Both the position numbers and the translations under genes were made by a program. DNA of 40,442 nucleotides from assembly GCA_018668695.1 (NCBI GenBank), contig JABJBS010000041.1, forward strand, positions 1 through 40,442, written 5' to 3'. The DNA is from Deltaproteobacteria bacterium. GTDB taxonomy: Bacteria; Myxococcota; XYA12-FULL-58-9; JABJBS01. Numbering within the stretch: the stretch's first letter is position 1; each line of letters starts with the position of its first letter. Of the stretch, positions 16,572 to 24,562 are shown one piece after another. The notes beneath the pieces were generated by a model, which had not been told where the DNA came from, made no database searches, and was given only the letters and a program-made list of their open reading frames with translations.

Positions 16572-17260
16572 GGGTAAATTTCTCCGTCCCTCAGGGTGAT
16601 GATATTTTCATTGAATGCTTCAATGACGGTTTGGTCATGGGTGGATACGATAATAGCGGCATGGTTTTGTGAACTAAGCCGGTCAAAGATCTTAAGTATT
16701 GATTTGGTGGTAACACTGTCGAGAGCGGATGATGGTTCGTCCGCAATGATCAAATCGGGTGATTTTAGAAGTGCGCGTGCAATGCAGACCCGTTGTCTCT
16801 GACCACCACTTAGTTGGCTTATCCTTTTGTTGATCTCGCGACCAAGTCCAACGCCTCGCAAAAGTTCTTTTGCCAATTCATAGTCTTCATCCAGTAGTTT
16901 TCTAGTATGAATGATTGGCAGCAAAACATTATCGAGGGCGCTGTAAAAAGGAACGAGGTAGTTTTCTTGAAAAATGAATGAAATCTTTGAGGCTCGAAAA
17001 TCGGTTCTGATCGATTCGTCTGCCTTCGAAACCTCTTGCTCTGAGAAATGGATAGAACCACTTGATGGCGTTTCTAAGAGTCCTAGGAGATTTAAGAGGG
17101 TAGTCTTGCCGCTCCCAGATGGACCTACCAGGCAATAGATTTTGCCTCGTTCTAAGGTCAGATTGGTTGGTTTAAGGGCCTGTATCGGATTGCCGTATGA
17201 CTCTCCATAGGTCTTACTCACGCCGTTAAGAGTGGCCACTGTCTGAGTCTTGGGGTTCAT
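16565..17260 (-). CDS. ABC transporter ATP-binding protein (LolD/MacB type)
   Basis: A 231-residue cytoplasmic ATPase with Walker A GPSGSGKTT, Q-loop FIFQENYL, the signature LSGGQRQRV, Walker B LIIADEPSSALD and H-loop STHD. The short length and the SISFxFQ-type Q-loop region fit the LolD/FtsE/MacB branch that drives FtsX-fold permeases. GGAAG precedes the ATG. A 141-base gap upstream, after the aminotransferase-reductase stop, is one of the two places in the operon where an internal promoter might sit. It partners the permease two genes downstream. Confidence 0.95.
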   Translation of the reverse strand: MNPKTQTVATLNGVSKTYGESYGNPIQALKPTNLTLERGKIYCLVGPSGSGKTTLLNLLGLLETPSSGSIHFSEQEVSKADESIRTDFRASKISFIFQENYLVPFYSALDNVLLPIIHTRKLLDEDYELAKELLRGVGLGREINKRISQLSGGQRQRVCIARALLKSPDLIIADEPSSALDSVTTKSILKIFDRLSSQNHAAIIVSTHDQTVIEAFNENIITLRDGEIYPC

Positions 17261-17401
17261 CGATGCTTCCGTTACTTTCTAAGCCAGTAAAATGTCCGGG
17301 TTTCACACTAGGGTTTCGCGACGAGGGTCGTGTTTCTGACGAGTTTTTTGAAATATGTGAAAGTGTCGCAATAACGGCAGCTTAAGCCGCGAGGGCGGGA
17401 C

Positions 17402-20314
17402 CTAGAGGCCCCTGGTTTGGGGAACCGTGGCAGCAAATCCATAGCTTTCAGCCAAGGCCGTCACTTCTTTAACTTGTTTGCGGGTGATGTCTCCGAAAGA
17501 AAAGTTACGTCCACTTCCGGAGAGTCCCATAAGCATGGTTTCGGCCACACAGCCGTATACAGTGCCGTGTGGTAGATTTTTTACCGTTTCGGTCATTTCT
17601 TGTTGAAACGGAAGCTTGGCCAAGCCGCCTTGCATGTAGGTTACGTCATGGCGGTCTTTAACATCTTGCTTGGCATTGAGTGGAACACCAATATCAACCA
17701 CGACTGCTTCATGCTTGACGATGTCGGAGCCGACGAATGGCTCGCTTGCACTGGCTGCACATACGACGATGTCGGCGGAGGCAATGGTAGCCAGTGAATC
17801 CGTGACCGTGACGAATGGATCTGTTCCAAATTCCTGCTGAATTAAGGTTGCAACATCCTTACCTGTATTCTTCGGCATGTCCTTGTCACCAAGCTCTGCG
17901 ATAAAATCTTGCACAGATGTTAAATTCGCAACATCAAGTGCCAGTCCGCTCAAAGACTCTTTGCCTTCCTTACGAATGGTTTCGATTAGGGTTTCATAGA
18001 CGCGGTGATAGGCTCTTGAAAGTCGCTTAACTGATCCAGCTCTACCGCTGCCCACAAGCATCAAGTGAGCTACACGCTCAGCGAGTAGTGCTGAGTAGAC
18101 CTGACCGATATTTCCAGCACCTCCAACGACTGCAGCTGTGCAGCCGTCTAGTTGCTTACCTGTTTTTTCGGTGGCCTCTTGCATGGCCTTAAAACCCATG
18201 CCTGTCGTGAGTGCATTGCCCGAGGTATATGGCATTCCCGGTACTCGCGGTAAGGCTTTACCATTGTTGGTCACAACCGAGGTGAACATCCCCAAACCAA
18301 ATGCAGTACAGCCGTCTTTTTTAGCTTGTAATGCAGTGTCGTAAATCGCTTCACGTAGATCATCTAGTCCAGGGCCATTGAGATCCCCCAGGACTTGGCT
18401 GGCGGTTCGGCTTAAAATGTAGAATTGAACATCTACTTCTTTGCCAAAGGAAGCCGTTATTCTCTTTGGAACCGACGGCGCGTTGCACATGATGGTCACG
18501 TTGTTCGCATTATAGATACCGGCACGTTCTTCATTGGTGAGCCGTTCCAACGCGGGGTCGTTGTCGGAAATGTTAACGGGGTCCATGACATGGGCGATGA
18601 AGCCGATTTTGGGAACACCAACTCTCGATTTCTCTTTATAGTGAGCCCGCTTTTGTTTCACTTCATCACGTCTATAATCTCGGATTTTGTGATCTCTAGA
18701 GGACCGGTCTTGATTACCTACGTGCTGGAGTAGTTGATAGCTGTCTTGGTAGTAGAGGGTTTTGCATAATCCTTCGAAGCCCTGAATAATGGTATCTACT
18801 TCATCATCGGTGAGTGTTACGCCTGGCTCAAGCCGCAGGGTTGACGGTGCGCTTGCGGTGGGGACAGCTCTTATTCCCTGAACTTCTTGGAGGTAAGAAA
18901 AGAGACTGTAGCCCAGTCTGTTGTGGTGTGACACAAGTCGTACGACTGCGCTGTCCGCATCAACGTCCTGAAAGAATTCAACTCCAATCATTAAGCCGAT
19001 TCCGCGAACTTCTTTAATGGTACCTGGGTATTTTCTGGAAAGCTCGCGGAAACCCTCCATTAAGCGGTTCCCAAGCTCAGTGGCTCTCTCGTAAGCAGCA
19101 CCTTCGTCTTCTTCGAGCATGTCGAATACTGTGAGTGCAACGGAAGCACTCAACTCATCTTCAGCAAAGGTGCTGGAGTGAATGATCCCAAAGGCATCCT
19201 CGTAGTTGGCTCGCTTAATCAATACCGCGGCGTTTTTGGCAACACCTCCGCCAATAGATTTCGCGAAGAGAACCATGTCGGGGGCTACATCATGCGGTTG
19301 GCAAGCGAAAAGTGTGCCGCTGCGTCCCATCCCACATTGAATTTCATCAAAAATAAGAGGGAAGTTTTTGTGGTCGCATATGTTCCTAAAGTCCCGAAGG
19401 GTGCTACCCGGAATTGCGTGTATGCCGCCTTCTCCTTGAATCGGTTCAATAATCGCCGCAGTGTAGGCCGGGTAATCTTTTTCGACGAGGCTGATTTGAT
19501 TTGTCTTTTTATTAATCACGAAATCGTAAAAAGTTTGGCTAACCTCATCCATGATGAATTCGATTTCCGAAAGGTCTTCGTGATCAATGAAAACTGTTTG
19601 CATCCCGAAATACAAGAATGCTCGGCGGAAGGTTTCATTGTGGGTCATCTGTGCCGCAGCTACGCTTTTTCCGTGAAATGCCTTTTTGAGCGCAAATATG
19701 ATGGGGCGAGAGCTCAGGGCCACACTGTTGAGTCGTGATATATACCCGCGTAATTCCCCTGGAGTAAGCGTGTCTGCAAAAATTTGCTCACGCAGCTCTG
19801 TTTCAGCGAATAGTTCACCGGGGATTTCCACTTCGCCGTCGTTCCATCTCGCTTCCAGATCGTTGAACTTCTGGTCCAATTTTTTCGTAAGTTCCTGAAC
19901 TTTTAGGACTCTCTGAAATTCCGCATGCTTAATAGCAAGGTCAACTGCTTCAGCGCCGCTGTTCGCAAATCGCACCACGTAGTCTTCGTCTAGATATTTT
20001 TCGGCCAAACCTGATAGTCGTTCGGCAAGCCTTGCGGTGATAGGGCGGGGCGCGAATTGCGTGTGGATGGGAGTTTTGTTGTTGAGGAAATCCTTAACCG
20101 TGTCGTGGATTCTTGGGTGATTGTGCCCAAACATAAGGGAACCATACCCGCAGAGACAATCAATAATACTACCTGTTTCTCCTTTGGCATTCTTATAAGT
20201 GAGCGTGTGTCCTTCTGCTTTGATAAACGTTTTCTCTACTCCGTTGGCTTTCAATAATTTGGCTTGGAGTGGGTTTACATACTTTTCGTAGGTGGTTAAT
20301 TCTGGATTGTTCAT
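17402..20314 (-). CDS. Fusion: class III aminotransferase + acyl-ACP reductase-like domain
   Basis: A 970-residue bifunctional enzyme. Residues about 1-530 are a class III PLP aminotransferase: NSGAEAVD, EPIQGEGG, DEIQCGMGRSG (Asp323) and the PLP lysine Lys352 in LFAKSIGGG. An insertion near 130-205 is not typical. After a charged linker (about 535-565), residues 568-965 resemble cyanobacterial acyl-ACP reductase (AAR): KIGFIAHVMDP, GLGMFTSVV, TSGNALTTG, the Rossmann motif VVGGAGNIGQ (729-738), and VYGCVAETML with Cys922 at the position of the AAR acyl-thioester cysteine, followed by GRNFSFGDIT. AAR turns fatty acyl-ACP into aldehyde; the aminotransferase would turn the aldehyde into a primary amine. 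The tambjamine enzyme TamH has a comparable aminotransferase-then-reductase order. GGGAG precedes the ATG; the KR gene ends six bases before. Confidence 0.9.
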   Translation of the reverse strand: MNNPELTTYEKYVNPLQAKLLKANGVEKTFIKAEGHTLTYKNAKGETGSIIDCLCGYGSLMFGHNHPRIHDTVKDFLNNKTPIHTQFAPRPITARLAERLSGLAEKYLDEDYVVRFANSGAEAVDLAIKHAEFQRVLKVQELTKKLDQKFNDLEARWNDGEVEIPGELFAETELREQIFADTLTPGELRGYISRLNSVALSSRPIIFALKKAFHGKSVAAAQMTHNETFRRAFLYFGMQTVFIDHEDLSEIEFIMDEVSQTFYDFVINKKTNQISLVEKDYPAYTAAIIEPIQGEGGIHAIPGSTLRDFRNICDHKNFPLIFDEIQCGMGRSGTLFACQPHDVAPDMVLFAKSIGGGVAKNAAVLIKRANYEDAFGIIHSSTFAEDELSASVALTVFDMLEEDEGAAYERATELGNRLMEGFRELSRKYPGTIKEVRGIGLMIGVEFFQDVDADSAVVRLVSHHNRLGYSLFSYLQEVQGIRAVPTASAPSTLRLEPGVTLTDDEVDTIIQGFEGLCKTLYYQDSYQLLQHVGNQDRSSRDHKIRDYRRDEVKQKRAHYKEKSRVGVPKIGFIAHVMDPVNISDNDPALERLTNEERAGIYNANNVTIMCNAPSVPKRITASFGKEVDVQFYILSRTASQVLGDLNGPGLDDLREAIYDTALQAKKDGCTAFGLGMFTSVVTNNGKALPRVPGMPYTSGNALTTGMGFKAMQEATEKTGKQLDGCTAAVVGGAGNIGQVYSALLAERVAHLMLVGSGRAGSVKRLSRAYHRVYETLIETIRKEGKESLSGLALDVANLTSVQDFIAELGDKDMPKNTGKDVATLIQQEFGTDPFVTVTDSLATIASADIVVCAASASEPFVGSDIVKHEAVVVDIGVPLNAKQDVKDRHDVTYMQGGLAKLPFQQEMTETVKNLPHGTVYGCVAETMLMGLSGSGRNFSFGDITRKQVKEVTALAESYGFAATVPQTRGL

Positions 20315-20319
20315 TGTAT

Positions 20320-21063
20320 TTAATCTCCCTTGGTCGTTTGTACGAAGCCACCGTCAATGACGAGGTTGCTTCCATTACTGAGTGCAGCCGGGTGTAGGGC
20401 CATGAAGGCTACGACGTCGGCGATTTCTGTTGGTTCTGCAAAACGACCCATTGGAATTCTAGAAAACGCGCGTGGGTCCGTGTACCAAGGAGCTGCTTTG
20501 ATCATATCGGTTGCGACAGGTCCCGGTGAGATACAGAAGTAGTTTGTGTTGTTGTCACTGCATTGGGCGCTTGCCTGAGTCCAGGCGATAAGCATTGCCT
20601 TGGAAACGGCGTATGCACCTTGGCCTGGTCTTGGTCTCACACCGGAGACACTTCCCAGGGTCACAACAACTGGTTTTTTTGCTTTGTTGAGTGCCGGACG
20701 CACATGGTCATAAACCCGTAGGCTGCCCCATACGTTGGTTTCTAAAACGCGTTCCCAATCTTGGGAATCAAGGCTGACGAGTAGGTCATCTTTAAGTACA
20801 CCAGCGTTGTTGACCAATATGTCGAGTCGATCGGTTCCAATTTTGTGTGCAATGTTTTGCACTGACTTCTCGTCCAGCACATCCAATTCAACGAATTCAG
20901 CAGTACCTTCGTTATCTGAAATTAGATTGATGAGGTTTTGTACTTCCTCTGTGAATCGGCGTGCTGCAATCAGTACATGAAACCCTTCTCGGGCCAGGCG
21001 CTCGGCAATAGCTGCCCCGATTCCTCTCGAACCGCCTGTTATGAGTGCTCGTTTTTGTGTCAT
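20320..21063 (-). CDS. FabG-like 3-oxoacyl-ACP reductase (SDR)
   Basis: A 247-residue classical short-chain dehydrogenase. It has the cofactor motif TGGSRGIG (residues 8-15), NNAG, and the catalytic set with Ser in LGSVSG and Tyr-x-x-x-Lys in AYAVSK, then SPGPVATDM and a C-terminal VIDGGF. An Arg at the end of beta-2 (IAARR) suggests NADPH. As the only intact ketoreductase in the cluster it should reduce the beta-keto group in every cycle. It starts two bases after the stop of the degenerate SDR gene and ends six bases before the fusion gene, so it is tightly coupled to both. Confidence 0.95.
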   Translation of the reverse strand: MTQKRALITGGSRGIGAAIAERLAREGFHVLIAARRFTEEVQNLINLISDNEGTAEFVELDVLDEKSVQNIAHKIGTDRLDILVNNAGVLKDDLLVSLDSQDWERVLETNVWGSLRVYDHVRPALNKAKKPVVVTLGSVSGVRPRPGQGAYAVSKAMLIAWTQASAQCSDNNTNYFCISPGPVATDMIKAAPWYTDPRAFSRIPMGRFAEPTEIADVVAFMALHPAALSNGSNLVIDGGFVQTTKGD

Positions 21064-21065
21064 CT

Positions 21066-21680
21066 TTAGCTCGCCTTTCTTAGGCCGGTTTCAATGCCCT
21101 GTGCGGTCACGAAAAAATTGTTATTGATGTGGGACCAAGAAAGAAGTCCGCTTAGGTCGGTTGGATCGATGGTATTGCAGATGCCTAGATAGTTTACTGC
21201 AACTTTCTTTCTTGCCAGTTCCATGCCCGCCACCTTGGCCAGTGCTTCAAGGCCTGCGTTAAGAGTGGACTCGATGACCAGTGGGTTGGACGGCGCTAAG
21301 ATGCTATGGCCAATCTCACTGTTGAGGATCCAGACGGAACCGGATCGAGCGCGCATCAAAGGACGGTAGAGTCCTTTAAGTGCGAGGAATGTTTGATTAA
21401 GCAGTCCCCGAATATTCCGGTTGCAGCGTGTATCGGATTTCTCTAATGAGATGCTGGGTACAATCAGTACAGTATCAAATGGTCCTAGGGTTTTCACCAG
21501 TTCGGTATGCGAGTTGGTCCCGTAGTCCACTTTTTGGTAGACCTTTGTCGGATCAGCTATGTGACTGGTTGTCTGGGAATTCGTAAGAACTGTTACATCA
21601 AATTCGTCATGGAGCTTATTAAATAAGCTTAAACGATTTGGTGTGCCCACAAACTGAATTAGTAATTTCTTGGTTTTCAT
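21066..21680 (-). CDS. Degenerate SDR-fold protein lacking catalytic residues
   Basis: A 204-residue protein that follows the SDR pattern in its second half (GSVWILNSEIG, then LNAGLEALAKVAGMELARKKVAVNYLG) but has lost the key residues. The glycine-rich loop TGxxxGIG is replaced by VGTPNRLSLF, NNAG is replaced by VPSIS, and the Tyr-x-x-x-Lys is replaced by Val-x-x-x-Thr (VIEST). It is therefore probably not an oxidoreductase; it may be a partner or scaffold of the intact KR encoded directly downstream, or bind the acyl chain. Starts: ATG 21680 is used here; an in-frame TTG lies three codons upstream at 21689. No strong ribosome-binding site is seen, so translation may depend on the hydrolase gene ending 24 bases before. 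Confidence 0.75.
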   Translation of the reverse strand: MKTKKLLIQFVGTPNRLSLFNKLHDEFDVTVLTNSQTTSHIADPTKVYQKVDYGTNSHTELVKTLGPFDTVLIVPSISLEKSDTRCNRNIRGLLNQTFLALKGLYRPLMRARSGSVWILNSEIGHSILAPSNPLVIESTLNAGLEALAKVAGMELARKKVAVNYLGICNTIDPTDLSGLLSWSHINNNFFVTAQGIETGLRKAS

Positions 21681-21704
21681 AGCTAGCAATACGCTGGCTG
21701 CGCG

Positions 21705-22553
21705 TCAGTTCTGACAAAAAAACTTACCGATTGCTTGGTTTAGTGGACGGTGGTTTTCAATATAGGAACAGTGACCGGTATCTTGAAGGGTAAGGTGTTG
21801 TGACTCGCGTATTTGAGTCTGCAGTGCCTCTTGGTGTGATACGGGAAATACTGTGTCATCACTGCCACTTACGATGAGAGTAGGGCAATCAATTTCTGCG
21901 GCCATCTCTTGGAGATCGGGTTTGCTTCCGATTGCTTGAAGAAGCTTTAACACACCTTCACGGTTACGATTGTAGGATGCATATTGATCGAGCAAGAGCG
22001 ATTCCATGGATGCTATCCTGGGAAGATATTTCGCCGAATAGAACCAGGGATAAACCAGAGAAAATATCGATTTCAGATCATCTCCCGAGCGAATAGATCT
22101 CGCAACACCTTCGACTATTTTTGAAGCATGACCGGCGACTGTGGCACTCGTGTTGAGTAACACAAGTCGTTTAACGAGCCCGGGGTGTCTGGATGTCAGT
22201 GCCATGGCAAACATTCCACCTACGGAATAACCGATTAGATTTACCGGTTTGGAGGTCAGTTGTTTGATGAGCTTGGCAATGTTGTCAACTATCTCTAAGA
22301 AACTGATTTCGTTATTACTTTGCGGTGTTTCACCGCAGCCAGGGTAATCTAGGTATATTAAACGATATTGCTTCTTAAAATCGGGATAACGTTCCTGGCG
22401 AATCCAAGCCTTATGGTTGTGGAAAAGACCATTTAGAAAGACGATTGAATCCTCGGCCTCTTTATTGCCGGCTTGATAACAACGGATAGCCATTGGGGAT
22501 GAAGACGATGATGCCACTTGTTTTTGCACCTTGTTATGCACATTTATCAACAC
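21705..22553 (-). CDS. Alpha/beta hydrolase
   Basis: A 282-residue alpha/beta-fold hydrolase with an intact triad: nucleophile Ser110 in GYSVGGM, acid Asp232/233 in SGSDDTVFP, and His261 in DTGHCS. The oxyanion region is FLNGLFHNH and the strand-4 motif is DYPGCGETP. A Ser-rich N-terminus (about residues 13-20) precedes the fold. In a PKS operon it could be an editing thioesterase that clears stalled chains or an ester-hydrolysing tailoring enzyme. It is not needed for release if the fusion enzyme does that. The GTG start at 22553 overlaps the end of the upstream DH gene by 20 bases, indicating translational coupling. Confidence 0.88.
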   Translation of the reverse strand: MLINVHNKVQKQVASSSSSPMAIRCYQAGNKEAEDSIVFLNGLFHNHKAWIRQERYPDFKKQYRLIYLDYPGCGETPQSNNEISFLEIVDNIAKLIKQLTSKPVNLIGYSVGGMFAMALTSRHPGLVKRLVLLNTSATVAGHASKIVEGVARSIRSGDDLKSIFSLVYPWFYSAKYLPRIASMESLLLDQYASYNRNREGVLKLLQAIGSKPDLQEMAAEIDCPTLIVSGSDDTVFPVSHQEALQTQIRESQHLTLQDTGHCSYIENHRPLNQAIGKFFCQN

Positions 22554-23538
22554 GGTGTTTTTCCAAAAACTGAAAGAATTCTTCTCGATGGGTGGTATGG
22601 AATTTAGCTTTCTTAACTCGAAAGCGTTCAGCCTTCATGACCACTTGGCCTGTACTGTCAGCAGCAATGATATCGGCTTCCATATAGGTGTCGTCCATCG
22701 TGACACGTCTCACCAGGACCCTGCAGGGGCCTTCTGTGGGGTGTTTAGATAAAATGGTGATGTCTTTAGCGCCTACTGGAAGGCTCCCAAATACGCGTTG
22801 TAGCCTAGAGAGAAAAACCATGTACTGGAGGCAGGAATCGTAGCCTAAGGGAGACGTCATGAAAATCGATTGCTGGCCTTCTATATAGTCTTGCTCCTTC
22901 GCACCGCAGTCGTATTCGCCGTAAATGTATTCTTTATTGTCGCTTACGGAAAAGTTACCGGTAATACTCTGAAATTGAACACCATGTGATGGAGAATAAA
23001 ACCGATAGAATTCGTTACTGGGGAAACTAAATTGAGTGAAGTTCATTTCCGGTAAGAGCAAGGATTCGGGTTTCTGAATTCTTGATGTTACAATCACGCG
23101 TGCCGAGGCGTTGACTCTTTTTCCTAATATTTTCCCAACTTTATTGACGCGGTCGGAAGTAATGGCGAGCTCGTAGATAGTTTCGGTATCGGATTTTACT
23201 TGTCGTGTGAGCCCAATTTCGATGGTGAGTGCTTTTCCTGGCTCAATTGCGATGGCTCTTTCAATGTTGAGGTTTCTAACGTGTGAAATCTCCAAATGGG
23301 GGCTTTCTAATGATGTGCTTAACCACTTGGCTGTTTCGCAAAAAAGTTCAATGATTTGGGTGGCGGGCACGAAGCAATCGCCACCAAAAGTGTGGTCATG
23401 TAGATACTTATGGTGTTGAGTATCAATATGTACCCTGAGGCCTTTTAGTGCAGAACCTTCGGTTATGACTTCAGTACACCCGTGGAGATGGGGCAGAGAT
23501 AAGTTCTCTACCATTTTTGTGTTCATTAGCTGATTCAT
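22534..23538 (-). CDS. Free-standing PKS-type dehydratase (double hotdog), second copy
   Basis: A 334-residue protein with the fold pattern of polyketide synthase dehydratase domains. The first hotdog has His49 in HTFGGDCFVP (HxxxGxxxxP). A mid-protein SPSHGVQFQSITG matches the GPxFQxL segment. The second hotdog has Asp234 in SPLGYDSCLQ (DxxxQ). Both catalytic residues are therefore present. It should remove water from a 3-hydroxyacyl-ACP to give a trans double bond. Such domains are normally embedded in type I synthases; type II systems normally use FabZ/FabA single hotdogs. It starts 17 bases after the first DH gene and overlaps the hydrolase gene. AGGAAC precedes the ATG. Confidence 0.85.
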   Translation of the reverse strand: MNQLMNTKMVENLSLPHLHGCTEVITEGSALKGLRVHIDTQHHKYLHDHTFGGDCFVPATQIIELFCETAKWLSTSLESPHLEISHVRNLNIERAIAIEPGKALTIEIGLTRQVKSDTETIYELAITSDRVNKVGKILGKRVNASARVIVTSRIQKPESLLLPEMNFTQFSFPSNEFYRFYSPSHGVQFQSITGNFSVSDNKEYIYGEYDCGAKEQDYIEGQQSIFMTSPLGYDSCLQYMVFLSRLQRVFGSLPVGAKDITILSKHPTEGPCRVLVRRVTMDDTYMEADIIAADSTGQVVMKAERFRVKKAKFHTTHREEFFQFLEKHRVDKCA

Positions 23539-23555
23539 TGTTTGTTCCTGGTGGG

Positions 23556-24545
23556 TTATGCAGCGGCCGCTGGTCCTGACTTTTCTCTATATTTTTCAAT
23601 GATAGACTCAGTTCCTGAACGGCTGTATCGCTCAAAAGGTGCCTTCTTGAGAATCAGTTCGCCGATGGACCCAACAAAATCACCGTTGTTCAAATGCAGG
23701 TTTGCCTCTAGGGTCATGGTGTCATCGTTGTGCTCCACGACTTTCGCACGGCAGCGGTACGATGCATCCCCTTCAAAAGGTTTATCCATACGGAAGTTGC
23801 GCACTTGAACAGGCAACTTTGTATAGAAATAGTCCTGCTGTCCTGGGACATTGAGCATGCTGAAGGTCACAGCCGTTTGGAGAATGCTGTCGAAGCCAAG
23901 TGGCGATAAGATAAATGGCAGATTCTTAATTTCTGAAAACGATTGCTCTCGGTCACCAATTTGAAACTGGCTTTCGACCTGGTCTTTGGCTGGCGATAGG
24001 AGAAGTTTACCATTCAATGTTTGGAAGAGTGGCCCATGGGTGTTGATGAAATACTCATAGAGCTTGGCTTTTGTCATGTCGTAGCGATGTTGTTCCTTGG
24101 GAGGAACAATTTCTTTGCCTTGCTTGGAGTCGAGGCCAAGTGCAAACTCGGCACTGCAAATCACTACATTCTTGCGTTTAACTTCACCTTTGCTGTTTCG
24201 TAGCGCCCCTCGGATTTCACAAGCATAGTGACGACCTGAATCGTTGTTTTCTATTTTTCGAACATTTACGCGGATGGTGTAGCGTTCCTTTTCAAATACA
24301 TGAACCGCGCGTCTGATATCGAGATTCTTTAGATTCAAAGGGAAGATGTCTTCTTCCGGATCAAGCATGGAGCAACCTTCAAGCATCATGTCCGCTAAGA
24401 CAGCTCCAGGTATGAGGCATTTTCCTGCAAAGAAATGGTCGCGCATAAAGGGCATGAATTCCGAGCAGAGTGTGATGTCGAGTTCCAAGCTATCGTGTGT
24501 CTGGGCGTTTAATACGTTCCAGTGTTCAAAAAAGTATTTATTCAT
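23556..24545 (-). CDS. Free-standing PKS-type dehydratase (double hotdog), first copy
   Basis: A 329-residue homologue of the next gene. Catalytic His37 is in HFFAGKCLIP (HxxxGxxxxP), the mid-protein motif is THGPLFQTLNG, and the second-hotdog Asp219 is in SPLGFDSILQ (DxxxQ). Both catalytic residues are intact. Two active dehydratases could share work on different chain lengths, or one could be a dimer partner of the other. The C-terminus ends in an Ala-rich tail. AGGAAG precedes the ATG, and the gene begins 17 bases after the third KS gene. Together with the acyltransferase linker it suggests that parts of this cluster came from a dissected type I PKS. Confidence 0.86.
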   Translation of the reverse strand: MNKYFFEHWNVLNAQTHDSLELDITLCSEFMPFMRDHFFAGKCLIPGAVLADMMLEGCSMLDPEEDIFPLNLKNLDIRRAVHVFEKERYTIRVNVRKIENNDSGRHYACEIRGALRNSKGEVKRKNVVICSAEFALGLDSKQGKEIVPPKEQHRYDMTKAKLYEYFINTHGPLFQTLNGKLLLSPAKDQVESQFQIGDREQSFSEIKNLPFILSPLGFDSILQTAVTFSMLNVPGQQDYFYTKLPVQVRNFRMDKPFEGDASYRCRAKVVEHNDDTMTLEANLHLNNGDFVGSIGELILKKAPFERYSRSGTESIIEKYREKSGPAAAA

Positions 24546-24562
24546 GTCTGTCTTCCTGAATT

